From: Roseomonas alba | Lineage (GTDB): Bacteria; Pseudomonadota; Alphaproteobacteria; Acetobacterales; Acetobacteraceae | Assembly: GCF_019430885.1 (NCBI RefSeq) | Contig: NZ_JAHYBZ010000003.1 | Span: forward strand, 124,001-188,000 | Length of the DNA: 64,000 nt | Direction of reading: 5' to 3' | Shown here: one piece after another, positions 46,218-54,699 of the stretch | How positions within the stretch are numbered: position 1 is the first letter of the stretch | How the letters are laid out: every line of letters starts with the position of its first letter | Notes under the pieces: model-generated | Seen by the model: the letters and a program-made list of their open reading frames with translations, nothing else | What the model was told of the DNA's origin: nothing | Databases searched by the model: none | Translations under genes and position numbers: made by a program

Positions 46218-46799
46218 ATGGACGTCATCGACACGCTGGTCGGCGTCACGCCAGGCTCGCCGCTGGATGCGGTGCGCGACGGACGCAAGATCGCACGCAC
46301 CCACGCGCAGAAGAGCTACGAGGTGCTGCTGACCCCGGCAGAGCCCGGCGATTTCAGCATCGCCGAACGCTTCGCCGTCGCCGCCTATGTCGCCGGCCTG
46401 CATCGCGTCGAGCCGACCGCCGGCTATTACCGCACGGGTCTTCTCGAACATGGCGGCGCGCTCGCCGAGACCGTCGCCAAGGCCATCACCGAGACCGCCG
46501 CGGAAGGCCCCAAGGGCAGTTTCCCCGCTGGGCCTCTGAGCACCGAGGACACGCCCGCCCCGGCCTTCGCCCTGTCGCCCGCGGTGGCCGAGGCCCTGGG
46601 CCCGAAGCTCCTCGCCGCCTTCGCCCACACCCACTACCTGGTCTTCCACCCGCGCGACGCCGCCCCCGAACGCTTCGCGCCGCTGCAGGACGCCGGCTGG
46701 ACGCTGGATGCCATCGTCTCGCTGTCGCAGCTCGTCTCCTTCCTCGCCTTCCAGATCCGCGTCATCGCCGGCCTGCGCGTGCTGGCCGCGACGCCCTGA
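46218..46799 (+). CDS. CMD-domain protein, Avi_7170 family
   Basis: This 193-residue protein belongs to the carboxymuconolactone-decarboxylase/AhpD-like fold group named Avi_7170. It starts MDVIDTLVGVTPGSPLDAVR and has helical segments and the ending SQLVSFLAFQIRVIAGLRVL. The CxxC redox pair of AhpD is absent here, unlike the next protein, so the two may act as a mixed complex or one may be catalytically inert. It lies 20 nt after the monooxygenase. Its role in the module is unknown. Confidence 0.85.
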   Translation: MDVIDTLVGVTPGSPLDAVRDGRKIARTHAQKSYEVLLTPAEPGDFSIAERFAVAAYVAGLHRVEPTAGYYRTGLLEHGGALAETVAKAITETAAEGPKGSFPAGPLSTEDTPAPAFALSPAVAEALGPKLLAAFAHTHYLVFHPRDAAPERFAPLQDAGWTLDAIVSLSQLVSFLAFQIRVIAGLRVLAATP

Positions 46800-46810
46800 G
46801 GAGCCCCGCC

Positions 46811-47425
46811 ATGCCCGACACCATCGAGGCCTCGGCCGTCCCGAACGTCTTCACCCGCGCCATGCTCGGCTGGGTGCCGTTCCTCGAACCGCTCGCCGAA
46901 GCCGAGCTCACGCCGCACCACATTGCGGCGCTGATCGACGCCGCCCGCGCCAAGTCGGAGTATTTCCGGCTGCTGGCGCGCGACCCGGATGCGCTCGAAC
47001 ACCGCACGCGCACGGACAAGGACATCTTCTACAATCCGGAAGCGGGCGCGCCGCGCGCGGATCGCGAGCTCGCCGCCGCCGCCGTGTCGCGCTTCAATGG
47101 CTGCATCTACTGCGCCTCGGTCCATGCCCGCTTCGCCGCGACCTATGCGAAGCGCGAGGCCGACGTGGACAAGCTGCTCGCCGAAGGCGTGGGAGCGGAG
47201 CTCGGGGAACGCTGGAACGCGGTCGTCGCGGCCGCGGTGGCGCTGACCGCCATCCCGATGACCTTCGGGCCGGAGCATGTGCAGCGGCTGCGCGCGACGG
47301 GGATGGACGACCTCGCGATCAGCGACATCATTCAGGCGGCGTCCTTCTTCAATTGGGCGAACCGGCTGATGCTGTCGCTCGGCGAGGCCTCGGCCGATCG
47401 CGGGCCCAACGTGCCGTCGCGCTGA
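46811..47425 (+). CDS. Alkylhydroperoxidase-domain protein, Avi_7169 family
   Basis: This 204-residue AhpD-like protein has the redox motif CIYCASVHARF near residue 97 (CxxC plus the downstream histidine), typical of peroxidase-type CMD proteins. It starts 11 nt after the Avi_7170-type gene. It may remove hydroperoxide formed when the flavin monooxygenase uncouples, or act on its product. It is the last gene of the operon; a 230-bp repeat follows 25 nt after the stop. Confidence 0.88.
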   Translation: MPDTIEASAVPNVFTRAMLGWVPFLEPLAEAELTPHHIAALIDAARAKSEYFRLLARDPDALEHRTRTDKDIFYNPEAGAPRADRELAAAAVSRFNGCIYCASVHARFAATYAKREADVDKLLAEGVGAELGERWNAVVAAAVALTAIPMTFGPEHVQRLRATGMDDLAISDIIQAASFFNWANRLMLSLGEASADRGPNVPSR

Positions 47426-47450
47426 CCTGCGGGACGGCGCTGCGGCGGGA

Positions 47451-47680
47451 ATTGGAGGGGCTCTGCCCCTCCACGCCACTCCGCCAGGTGCTTAGAGCAC
47501 CTGGACCGCAGGCAGTTGGTGCTTGGGCGGGAGGGCCATGCTTCTCCCCGCGAAGCGCCCTGCGGGCGCAAAAGCGGATTTCGGCAGCATTCTGCGGGTG
47601 TTGCACGGCGCCAAGTGGAGGCTTGCAAAGGCGCTTCGGCCTTTGCTGGGGTGGTTCGGAGGGGCAAAGCCCTTCCAATT
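47451..47680. repeat. Paired-arm intergenic repeat, copy 3 (230 bp, reversed order)
   Basis: Order is b then a on the plus strand, opposite to the copies at 36 and 60 kb. The b-arm has GGAGGGGC-TCT-GCCCCTCC (47454-47472) and CCAGGTGC paired with GCACCTGG. The a-arm has AAAGGCG...GGCCTTT with a slightly altered stem, and GGAGGGGC-AAA-GCCCTTCC. It fills most of the 373-bp gap; the remaining 47681-47798 shows nothing recognisable beyond a CCTCTCC stretch. Confidence 0.83.
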
Positions 47681-47798
47681 CCGCCACGGAAGCAGGCCAG
47701 TAGCCAGGATCGCCTTTCCGCCTTCACCGAGCCTGGCGGCATTGCCGCCGAGGTGAGGAAGAGGAGCGAGGCGCCCTCTCCAACCCCGCCAGCACCAT

Positions 47799-48272
47799 TC
47801 AGCGCGGCGGAACTTCCGAGAAGAACACCTGCGTCGGGATGCCGCGCCCTCGGTCGTAGCTGCCGACCCAGATATCGTACTGCCCCGACATCGGCTGGCG
47901 GAACACCATGCCGGGATCGGTGCCCTGGAAGTCGTCATTACAGACCCACTGCCCGTTCGGCAGGTTCACCACCAGCGTCACGTCGTAGCGCGACCGCGCC
48001 CCGATATAGAGCGGCAACCCACCGCCCGCCTGGTAGTTCAGCCGCACATCCGGCGCCTGGGCGATCGATCCCACGCAGCCTGCGCCGCCGATGCGCTCGG
48101 CGGGGATGGTACCACCCGCGGTGACGTTCACCACGAAGGGGTCGGGCGCGAAGTTGAAGCGCAGATTCGCCGTCCCGAAGGAGGGCGGCATGCTGTAATT
48201 CTGCGCGGCGAGCCCGCCTGCGCCCAACGCCAGGATCACGGCCGCGCCGGCCAGCGCCCGTCTCGAAAACAT
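47799..48272 (-). CDS. Secreted hypothetical protein
   Basis: I do not recognise this 157-residue protein. It has a signal peptide (FSRRALAGAAVILALGAGG, cleaved near AAQ) and a mature part with repeated beta-type segments, two cysteines (GGAGCVGS and WVCNDD) that could form a disulfide, and a closing SGQYDIWVGSYDRG pattern. That pattern resembles pre-peptidase C-terminal-type binding domains, but this is weak. The start at ATG 48272 fits the signal; upstream frames are open only by chance. It is transcribed toward the repeat and convergent with the AhpD-like gene. Confidence 0.7.
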   Translation of the reverse strand: MFSRRALAGAAVILALGAGGLAAQNYSMPPSFGTANLRFNFAPDPFVVNVTAGGTIPAERIGGAGCVGSIAQAPDVRLNYQAGGGLPLYIGARSRYDVTLVVNLPNGQWVCNDDFQGTDPGMVFRQPMSGQYDIWVGSYDRGRGIPTQVFFSEVPPR

Positions 48273-48372
48273 AGTCCATCCTCCATATTGTAGGCGCCGG
48301 ATGATCGCGGGCCGGAAGGCGCCCTGCAAGCCAGGATTGCGTTGCAGGGTCATGCCACGGCCTGGCCGTGCG

Positions 48373-49905
48373 TCAGGGCGTGACCTGCGGCACAAGCTGC
48401 GGGCGCGGGCCGTCCTCCAGCCTGTGGGTCGCGAGGATCGCCTCCCGCACCCGCGCACGCACCACCTTGCCCTGGGCGTTGCGCGGCAGTTCGGCGAGCG
48501 CCAGCCAGGCGCGCGGATGCTTGGGCCGGGCAAGGGCTGCGATGCGCCCCTGCGCATCCGCCTGCCAATCCGCCGGCGGGTTCTCGGCAACGGCGACGAT
48601 CACCTCGCCCCAATAGTCCGAGGGCAGGCCCACCACGCAGACCGCGCGGCCGCCGGCGGCGCCGTCGAGGGCCGATTCGATCTCGCCCGGATGGATGCGA
48701 TAGCCGCCGGACTTCATGACATCCGCCGCACGGCCCGACAGGTGCAACCGCCCGCGCGCATCCACCGCGCCGAGATCGCCGGTGCGATGCCAGGCGCCGG
48801 CCGGGCGAGCCACGAAGCCGCCCGCGCTGATCGTGCCGCTGTTCATGTGCCGGCCGCGCAGCCAGATCTCGCCGGCCTCGCCTGGTGGCGTCGCGGCGCC
48901 GGCCTCGTCGCGGATGGCGATCTCCACCCCCGGTGCGGGCCAGCCCAGGCAGGCGCCGAAGCCCTGGTCGGGCTGCGTCATCACCTCCGCGACCTCGGGC
49001 GCTTCCAATACGGTGATGGGGTTGAAGCACTCGCTCATGCCGTAGGTGACGCGCACCACCGGGCCGAAGGCCTCGGCGGCGCGCTCCCACAGGGCGCGGC
49101 TGAGCGTCGAGGTGCCGGTGAAGATGCAGCGCACGCCGTCGAAGCGCCGCCCGGGAAACAGCGACAGGATCTTCGCGAGCACTGTCGGCGGGGCGAAGAC
49201 CGCGGACGGGCCGGCGGCGAGGATCGGCTCCACGGCCTCGGCCTTCACGCCGTCCTGCAGCACGACCTCCGCGCCCTGTTCCAGCCAGGCTGCGGTGATC
49301 AGCGAGGCGCCGTGCACATAGGGCGTCATCAGCAGCACGCGGTCGCCCGCACCGGGCGTGAAGGGCAGCACCGCGCGCTGGAGCAGATGCGCGATCCAGC
49401 GTCCGCCATGGGTATGGACGATCGCCTTCGGCTTGCCCGTGGTGCCCGAGGTGAAGATCAGCCGGCCCCAGGCCCCCGCAGGCACCGGCGGCAGCGCGGT
49501 CGGGTTCGGGTCGGGCGCGATGGCTTCGATCGGCCAGACCTCGAAGCCGAGGGCCTCGAGCCGCGCCTGCTGCGTCGCGGGGGCCAGGATGCGGCGGAAG
49601 CCGGTGAGTTCCGCGAACCAGTGGATCTCGGTATCCGTCGAATGCGCGTTGACCGGCACCTCGGCGGCGCCGGCGATGGTCACGCCATAGCTGACCCAGG
49701 GCGCCTCGACGCCATTGGGCACCAGCGTCGCGACCGGCGCACCGGGGGCGACAGCCGCCGCACGCAGCCGATGCGCCAGCGCATGCGCACGGGCGGCGAG
49801 CGTCGTGAAGTCCATGCACGCCACACCATCGGTGACGGCAATGCGGCTGCCGAAGCGCGCCGCGAGTGTGAGCAGGTCGTTCGACCAGGCGATTCCATCC
49901 CTCAT
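48373..49905 (-). CDS. Class I adenylate-forming enzyme (acyl-CoA synthetase/ligase)
   Basis: This 510-residue AMP-dependent synthetase activates a carboxylic acid to an acyl-adenylate, usually for CoA transfer. Motifs: A3 LIFTSGTTGKPKA near residue 152, A5 YGMSECFNP near 285, the A7 hinge HRTGDLG near 375, and the A10 lysine region NAQGKVVRARV near 480. It has no signal or membrane part. The substrate is not predictable from sequence. It lies 99 bp from, and divergent to, an epoxide-hydrolase-like gene, with the shared promoters in that gap. Confidence 0.9.
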   Translation of the reverse strand: MRDGIAWSNDLLTLAARFGSRIAVTDGVACMDFTTLAARAHALAHRLRAAAVAPGAPVATLVPNGVEAPWVSYGVTIAGAAEVPVNAHSTDTEIHWFAELTGFRRILAPATQQARLEALGFEVWPIEAIAPDPNPTALPPVPAGAWGRLIFTSGTTGKPKAIVHTHGGRWIAHLLQRAVLPFTPGAGDRVLLMTPYVHGASLITAAWLEQGAEVVLQDGVKAEAVEPILAAGPSAVFAPPTVLAKILSLFPGRRFDGVRCIFTGTSTLSRALWERAAEAFGPVVRVTYGMSECFNPITVLEAPEVAEVMTQPDQGFGACLGWPAPGVEIAIRDEAGAATPPGEAGEIWLRGRHMNSGTISAGGFVARPAGAWHRTGDLGAVDARGRLHLSGRAADVMKSGGYRIHPGEIESALDGAAGGRAVCVVGLPSDYWGEVIVAVAENPPADWQADAQGRIAALARPKHPRAWLALAELPRNAQGKVVRARVREAILATHRLEDGPRPQLVPQVTP

Positions 49906-50004
49906 GGTGGCGAGGTTCGGCGGGGTCGTGCATCCCGTCAAACCCAGGCTTGATTGCAACACCCAATTCGGGCCGGATGCGGAACAAGATAGAAGGAAAC
50001 GTAC

Positions 50005-51114
50005 ATGGAACCGCTTGATTCGCCCTTGCTGCCCGAGGGCATCCGGTCCCGAATCGTGCCCGGCGTGAACGGCCTTGCGATGCATGTGCTCGAGGCCGGC
50101 GAGACTGGGCGGCCCGCCCTGCTGTTGCTGCACGGGTTCCCGGAGCTCGCCTTCTCCTGGCGGCACGTGATGCTGCCTCTGGCCGAGGCGGGCTTCCACG
50201 TCATCGCGCCGGACCAGCGCGGCTATGGTCGCACCACCGGCTGGGATACGGCCTATGATGCCGATCTGCGGCCCTTCGCCCTGCTGAACCTGATTCGCGA
50301 CCAGTTGGCGCTGCTCGACACGTTGAGGATCGCGCAGGTCCATGCGGTGATCGGGCATGATTTCGGATCGCCCGTCGCGGCCCATTGCGCGCTGGTGCGC
50401 CCCGATGTCTTCCGCCGCGTCGCGCTGATGAGCGCGCCCTTCGCCGGCCCGCCCGCAATCGGCGCTGCGCTGCGCGCACCGGTGCGCGACATCGCGGTCG
50501 ACCTCGCCGCCCTGCCGAGGCCGCGCAAGCACTACCACTGGTACTACGCGACCCGCCCCGCCAATGGCGACCTGATCGCCGCGCCACAGGGGCTGCACGC
50601 CTTCTTCCGCGCCTACTACCATCACAAATCCGGCGACTGGCCCGGCAACGACGTCTTCCCGCTGAAGGGCTGGACGGCGGAGGAACTGGCGAAGCTGCCG
50701 ACCTACTACGTGATGGACCTGGCCGAAACCATGCCGCAGACCGTCGCGCACGAAATGCCGCCGGACGCGCAGATCGCTGCCTGCACCTGGATGACGGAGG
50801 GGGAGATGGCGATCTACGCGCGGGAATACGCCCGCACCGGGTTCCAGGGCGGGCTGAACTGGTACCGCACGCGCTTCACCGGCACGAACATGGAACTGGA
50901 AGCCTTCGCCGGCGCCCGCATCGCCGTGCCCGCGACCTTCATTGGCGGCACGCGCGACTGGGGCGTGCAGCAGTCGCCAGGCGCGCTGCTCGCCATGGAG
51001 ACCAGCGCCTGCGCGGACTGGCGCGGCACGCATCTCGTGCCGGGGGCGGGGCATTGGGTGCAGCAGGAAAGGCCGGAGGATACGGTCGCGGCGCTGCTTG
51101 AATTCCTGCGATAG
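50005..51114 (+). CDS. Alpha/beta-hydrolase, epoxide hydrolase-like
   Basis: This 369-residue enzyme shows HGFPE (oxyanion motif, near residue 43), nucleophile aspartate in IGHDFGS near 114, a cap domain with tyrosines, the acid in GGTRDWG near 312, and the base histidine in GAGHWVQQE near 344. An aspartate nucleophile indicates an epoxide hydrolase or dehalogenase rather than an esterase. GGAAAC lies upstream of ATG 50005. It is followed by a solo repeat arm. Confidence 0.88.
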   Translation: MEPLDSPLLPEGIRSRIVPGVNGLAMHVLEAGETGRPALLLLHGFPELAFSWRHVMLPLAEAGFHVIAPDQRGYGRTTGWDTAYDADLRPFALLNLIRDQLALLDTLRIAQVHAVIGHDFGSPVAAHCALVRPDVFRRVALMSAPFAGPPAIGAALRAPVRDIAVDLAALPRPRKHYHWYYATRPANGDLIAAPQGLHAFFRAYYHHKSGDWPGNDVFPLKGWTAEELAKLPTYYVMDLAETMPQTVAHEMPPDAQIAACTWMTEGEMAIYAREYARTGFQGGLNWYRTRFTGTNMELEAFAGARIAVPATFIGGTRDWGVQQSPGALLAMETSACADWRGTHLVPGAGHWVQQERPEDTVAALLEFLR

Positions 51115-51163
51115 CGGAGCGTGACCCCCGCCCATGGGCGCTCGGATAGGGCGGATGGCGCCA

Positions 51164-51240
51164 GGGAGAGGCGCTCTGCCCCTCTCCAAACCTCACCCCG
51201 CCAAAGGCCGAAAGGCCTTTGGAAACCGATACCTGGTGCC
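51164..51240. repeat. Paired-arm intergenic repeat, solo a-arm
   Basis: Only the a-arm is present: GAGAGGCG-CTC-TGCCCCTCTC, ACCCCGCC, then AAAGGCC-GAAA-GGCCTTT at 51203-51220, and the start of the centre (ACCTGGTGCC). No b-arm follows before the phosphatase gene's stop at 51315. It lies 49 nt after the epoxide hydrolase gene. This is either a truncated unit or a separate arm class. Confidence 0.75.
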
Positions 51241-51314
51241 GGGCGCAGCGTTCAATGCGAGATGCCGAAGCGCACATGGCGCAGGGACGCCGGTCAGCCT
51301 CCTCGCACCGGGCG

Positions 51315-51986
51315 CTATTCGCGCCGGAGCACCCCGTCGACCAGGCGGTCGGCCCAGGGGGTGCTGCGGAACTCGGCGCGAAGCGCATCCTCGGAATAGT
51401 CTTCGGAAACCCAGTCGAGGAAAGGCTTCGGCCCGTGCGCCTTCCGATAGGCGGCATAGGCATGGAAAAACGCATCGAGGATTCCGGTGCGCGCCGCCGC
51501 GACATGACCATAGCGCAGCGATAGCTGGCGCAGCGCGTCCTCGACGGGATGTCCCTGCACCAACAGCCAAATCCCCGCCGCGAGCCCAGTGCGATCCGCG
51601 CCGGACTTGCAGTGGATCAGCGCCGGTTCCTGCATGCGCGCATAGAGGCCCGCCAACCGCAGCACGCGATCCTTGTGCGGTGCCCCGCGGCTCTCCAGCG
51701 GCGCGTCGATGTGCTCGAGGCCCAGATCCGCCGCCGCCTCCCGCCCCAGCGCATCCGACCCGCAGGTTTCGCGATGGCCGCGCAGGTTGATGACCGTGCG
51801 GATGCCATATCGCCGCGTCGCCTGTTCGAGTTGCCAGGGCGTCGGGTGGTTGGAACGGTACAGCCGCCCGCTCTCCACCACGCCCCAGTTGCGCCAGCCA
51901 AGGCGCAGCAGGGCATGGTCCACGAAGAGCGAATTGAGCCAGGCGGCCCGGCGGGCGCCCGGCGCGGTGAGGTCGGGGGCGGACAT
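51315..51986 (-). CDS. Dual-specificity/tyrosine protein phosphatase-like protein
   Basis: This 223-residue protein carries the cysteine phosphatase loop HCKSGADRTG near residue 122 (CX5R), with general-acid region ESRGAPHKD upstream. RSNHPTPWQLEQATRRYGIRTVINLRG around residues 40-65 resembles SIW14/DSP-type phosphatases. It could dephosphorylate proteins or lipid or sugar phosphates. Start at ATG 51986 (MSAPDLTAP) avoids an upstream low-complexity run. It converges with the epoxide hydrolase gene. Confidence 0.85.
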   Translation of the reverse strand: MSAPDLTAPGARRAAWLNSLFVDHALLRLGWRNWGVVESGRLYRSNHPTPWQLEQATRRYGIRTVINLRGHRETCGSDALGREAAADLGLEHIDAPLESRGAPHKDRVLRLAGLYARMQEPALIHCKSGADRTGLAAGIWLLVQGHPVEDALRQLSLRYGHVAAARTGILDAFFHAYAAYRKAHGPKPFLDWVSEDYSEDALRAEFRSTPWADRLVDGVLRRE

Positions 51987-52098
51987 GTGCGGCGCGTTAT
52001 GCCCGCTCGGGCAGGAGGGAGAAAGGGCCGAGGACTCCCGGACCGCATGCCCCGCCCCTTCGAAACGCCAGAATCGCACACCCATCGCGATGGATGGC

Positions 52099-52332
52099 GA
52101 AGGGCTTCACCGACCGCCACACCTCTCCCTGCCAAATGCCGGAAGTCCCCCGGAACGCTGAACCTGGCGGATCCGCGCCAGATGACATCGAAGCTCCAGC
52201 CCGCTGCCTGCGCACGGGACGCATGACAGGGACGTGGCGCTTCAGCCCCGCCCGGCGCCCCTTGCCGGCCTTCCAAGGTGCACGGCGCCTTGGCGGGACG
52301 AGGCTTGGAGAAGGGGCGGCGCCCCTCTCCAA
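52099..52332. repeat. Paired-arm intergenic repeat, copy 5 (degenerate, about 234 bp)
   Basis: The right arm (b-type) is clear: AAGGTGC-ACG-GCGCCTT near 52275-52291 and GGAGAAGGGGC-GGC-GCCCCTCTCC ending 52330. The left arm (a-type) is worn (ACCTCTCCCTGCC, AATGCCGGAAGTCCC, ACCTGGCGG), but spacing and total length match the family. It begins 26 bp beyond the stop of the leftward TctC gene, so it is 3' of a gene too. It accounts for most of the 372-bp gap 51987-52358; the rest holds nothing recognised. Confidence 0.65.
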
Positions 52333-52358
52333 CTCGCCGGAAGCCGGCCTCGACGCGC

Positions 52359-53333
52359 TTATTCCACCCGCGCGCCGGACACCCGCACTGCTTCCTGCCA
52401 CATCGGCTTCTCGCGGTCGGCGCGGGCGGCCATCTCGTCCGGCGAGCTCCACACCGCCTGTGCGCCGACGCGCAGGAAGCGGTCCTTCACTGACTGCTCG
52501 CTGGCAACACGTCGCAGCGCGCCGCTGACCTTGTCGATGATCGGCCGCGGCGTGCCGGTCGGGAAGACGAAGCCCTGCCAGGAGGAGACGACGAAATTCG
52601 GCACCCCGGCCTCGGCCATGGTCGGGATGTCCGGCATGGTCGGCCAGCGTTCCGCCGAGGTCACCGCGAAGGCCCGCATCCGGCCTTCCTGGATCACCGG
52701 GACGTAGGAGGCGAGGTTGTCCAGCGCGAAGTCGAGGTCGCCCGACAGCATCGCCGGGATGGTCTGCGCCGCGCCCCGGAAGGGCACATGGGTCCCCTCA
52801 ATGCCGGTGCGCGCGCAGAACAGCGCGCCCGACAGGTGCGGCGTCGTGCCTACCCCCGGGGAGCCGTAGGAGATGCCGCCATTCTTCGCCTTGGCCCAGG
52901 CGATGAAGGCCTGGAGGTTCTGGGCCGGATTGTGCTGGCTGGCGACGACCGCGACGTTCGGCAGGTCCCAGGCCACGCCGACCGGCATCAGGTCCTTGGC
53001 CGGGTCGTAGGGCAGGCGGGCATAGAGGTAGGGGTTGATCGCCAGGTGCCCGACCGAGGCGATGCCCATGGTGTAGCCGTCCGGCGTCGCCTTGGCGGTG
53101 GCGTCGATGCCGATGTTGCCGCCGGCGCCGGCGCGGTTCTCGACCACGAAGGTCTGGCCGAGGATGGGCTGCAGAAGCTCCGCATACAAACGCACCAGGA
53201 CGTCTGTCGACCCGCCCGGCGGCCAGGGCACGATGATGCGGACAGGCTTGCTCGGCCAGTCGCCCTGTGCGTGGACCGCGGGCGCGGCGAGGAGGCCGCC
53301 GGCAGCGGCAAGAAGGGTACGTCGGGCAATCAT
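52359..53333 (-). CDS. Tripartite tricarboxylate transporter (TctC/Bug) substrate-binding protein
   Basis: This 324-residue periplasmic protein begins MIARRTLLAAAGGLLAAPAVHA, an export signal, followed by WPSKPVRIIVPWPPGGSTDVLVR, NRAGAGGNIGIDATAKATPDGYT and THVPFRGAAQTIPAMLSGD. These are Bug-family ligand-binding loops for small carboxylates. ATG 53333 is preferred; longer in-frame starts lack the signal at the N-terminus. No TctA/TctB genes are near, as for the other two copies in this window. Confidence 0.92.
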   Translation of the reverse strand: MIARRTLLAAAGGLLAAPAVHAQGDWPSKPVRIIVPWPPGGSTDVLVRLYAELLQPILGQTFVVENRAGAGGNIGIDATAKATPDGYTMGIASVGHLAINPYLYARLPYDPAKDLMPVGVAWDLPNVAVVASQHNPAQNLQAFIAWAKAKNGGISYGSPGVGTTPHLSGALFCARTGIEGTHVPFRGAAQTIPAMLSGDLDFALDNLASYVPVIQEGRMRAFAVTSAERWPTMPDIPTMAEAGVPNFVVSSWQGFVFPTGTPRPIIDKVSGALRRVASEQSVKDRFLRVGAQAVWSSPDEMAARADREKPMWQEAVRVSGARVE

Positions 53334-53428
53334 TGGATTCGGTTTCTCCCGTTGGACGTGGTTGTCCTTGGCAATATCGCGCCGACGCACTCAAGACCAG
53401 ATGAAGAACCGTTCGGCGGCAGCCCCGA

Positions 53429-53447
53429 AAAGGGCCGCACGCCCTTT
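53429..53447. terminator. Hairpin between a hypothetical gene and the TctC gene
   Basis: AAAGGGC and GCCCTTT pair across a 5-nt loop. The surrounding sequence (CCCCGAA before, GGGCAAGCC after) resembles the inner hairpin of the repeat a-arm, so it may be a worn relic or a terminator for the leftward gene that ends at 53457. There is no T-run. Confidence 0.35.
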
Positions 53448-53456
53448 GGGCAAGCC

Positions 53457-53966
53457 TTATCGCCGGTCCCGCTTCGCCTGCGCATTCTTCACGAATTGCG
53501 ACACGCGCCCGATCTCGCGCGGATCCGTCCGCACCGTCCGCTTGCGTGACGGCTTGGCGAGCATGCCCGCATCCGCCGTGTCGCCCCCGGCCGGATGCGA
53601 CGATCCCGCCGCGCGCTTGCGGGCGAGCGCGCCACGCAGCGCCTCGGCATGCCAGGCGCGGCGGGCCTCGCCATGCAGCATGTCCAGCCGATGGTTCACC
53701 CGCTTCAGCGCCGCAGCGAAGACCTGCTTGCGGCGGGTCAGTGCGGCGTCGTTGCCGGCTGCGGCGCGCGGCTCGCCCTTGCCGCGGCGGGCGCGGCGAT
53801 TGGCGTGGACCATGCCGCGCAAGCGGTCGCGCTGCTCGCGTAGCGTCCGCGCCAGGGCGAGCACCTCCTCGGCCGGCAATGCGCCGAGCGCGGGGTAATG
53901 GCTGGGCGCGACGATCGCGTGGTCATCGCCGAGAAGGCGACGTTCGGCAACCAGGCTGTTGGCCAT
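53457..53966 (-). CDS. Basic hypothetical protein
   Basis: I do not recognise this 169-residue protein. It starts MANSLVAERRLLGDDHAIVAP, has no signal or membrane segment, and is arginine- and lysine-rich with helical, charged stretches (ANRRARRGKGEP, AALARKRAAG) and a positively charged C-terminus. It could bind nucleic acid, but no domain is visible. I chose ATG 53966; the frame continues upstream with low-quality sequence. The next gene upstream is the Nudix hydrolase, 112 bp away. Confidence 0.65.
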   Translation of the reverse strand: MANSLVAERRLLGDDHAIVAPSHYPALGALPAEEVLALARTLREQRDRLRGMVHANRRARRGKGEPRAAAGNDAALTRRKQVFAAALKRVNHRLDMLHGEARRAWHAEALRGALARKRAAGSSHPAGGDTADAGMLAKPSRKRTVRTDPREIGRVSQFVKNAQAKRDRR

Positions 53967-54078
53967 GGGGGCGTCCTCTTCCGCTGTTGTTCCGCCATAG
54001 CTGGGCTGCGGCGAGGTGGCGCGCAACCGCGTCACGCGAGGATGGGACGCACCGCGCGACGGCGACACGCACGGCCGG

Positions 54079-54699
54079 TCAGACCCTGCCGCGCAGCACC
54101 GAGGATAGCGTCACCAGCATCGAGGCCGTGGCCCCCCATATGTAGTGGCGCTCATGCGGCCAGACCCAGAATTCGCGCATGCGGCCGCGGAACTCCTGCT
54201 GGCGCCGCTCGGGCGCCGCGGGGTCCAGCAGGCAGGACAGCGGGTATTCGAAGGCTTCCTCGACCTCGGCCGGATCGCTGTGCAGCGTGAAGGGCGGGCG
54301 CAGCAGGCTGACCACCGGCGTCACCACGAATCCCGTACCGGTCAGCAGCGGTGGCAGCCGGCCCAGCACCTCGGGCAGGGCGGGATCGAGGCCGACTTCC
54401 TCGGACGCCTCGCGCAGCGCGGTCTGTTCCGGCGTCTCGCCGGCCTCGGTGCGGCCGCCGGGGAAGGACACCTGGCCGGCATGGGAACTCAACTTCGCCG
54501 AGCGCAACGTCAGCAGCACCGTCGGATCGTCCCGCAGCACCAGCGGCACCAGCACGGCCGCGGGGACCAGCCGGCCGCCGCTGCGCGCGGCGCGTTCGAG
54601 ATCGTCCTCGGGCGAGGGGCGATCGCGGGGAATGGCATCGGGGTCGGCGAGGCGCGCGCGCAGCGCCACGGGATCCAGGCGCAGCGCCGTGGAGCTCAT
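54079..54699 (-). CDS. CoA pyrophosphatase, Nudix family
   Basis: This 206-residue Nudix hydrolase resembles NudL/YeaB-type CoA pyrophosphatases. The Nudix box reads GGRTEAGETPEQTALREASEEVGL near residues 81-104 (pattern GX5EX7REUXEEXGU), and the preceding LSSHAGQVSFPGG is the NudL-type UPF0035 motif. It likely hydrolyses CoA or acyl-CoA diphosphate bonds. It abuts the DUF1285 gene with no spacing; this pairing is common in Rhodospirillales. Confidence 0.9.
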   Translation of the reverse strand: MSSTALRLDPVALRARLADPDAIPRDRPSPEDDLERAARSGGRLVPAAVLVPLVLRDDPTVLLTLRSAKLSSHAGQVSFPGGRTEAGETPEQTALREASEEVGLDPALPEVLGRLPPLLTGTGFVVTPVVSLLRPPFTLHSDPAEVEEAFEYPLSCLLDPAAPERRQQEFRGRMREFWVWPHERHYIWGATASMLVTLSSVLRGRV

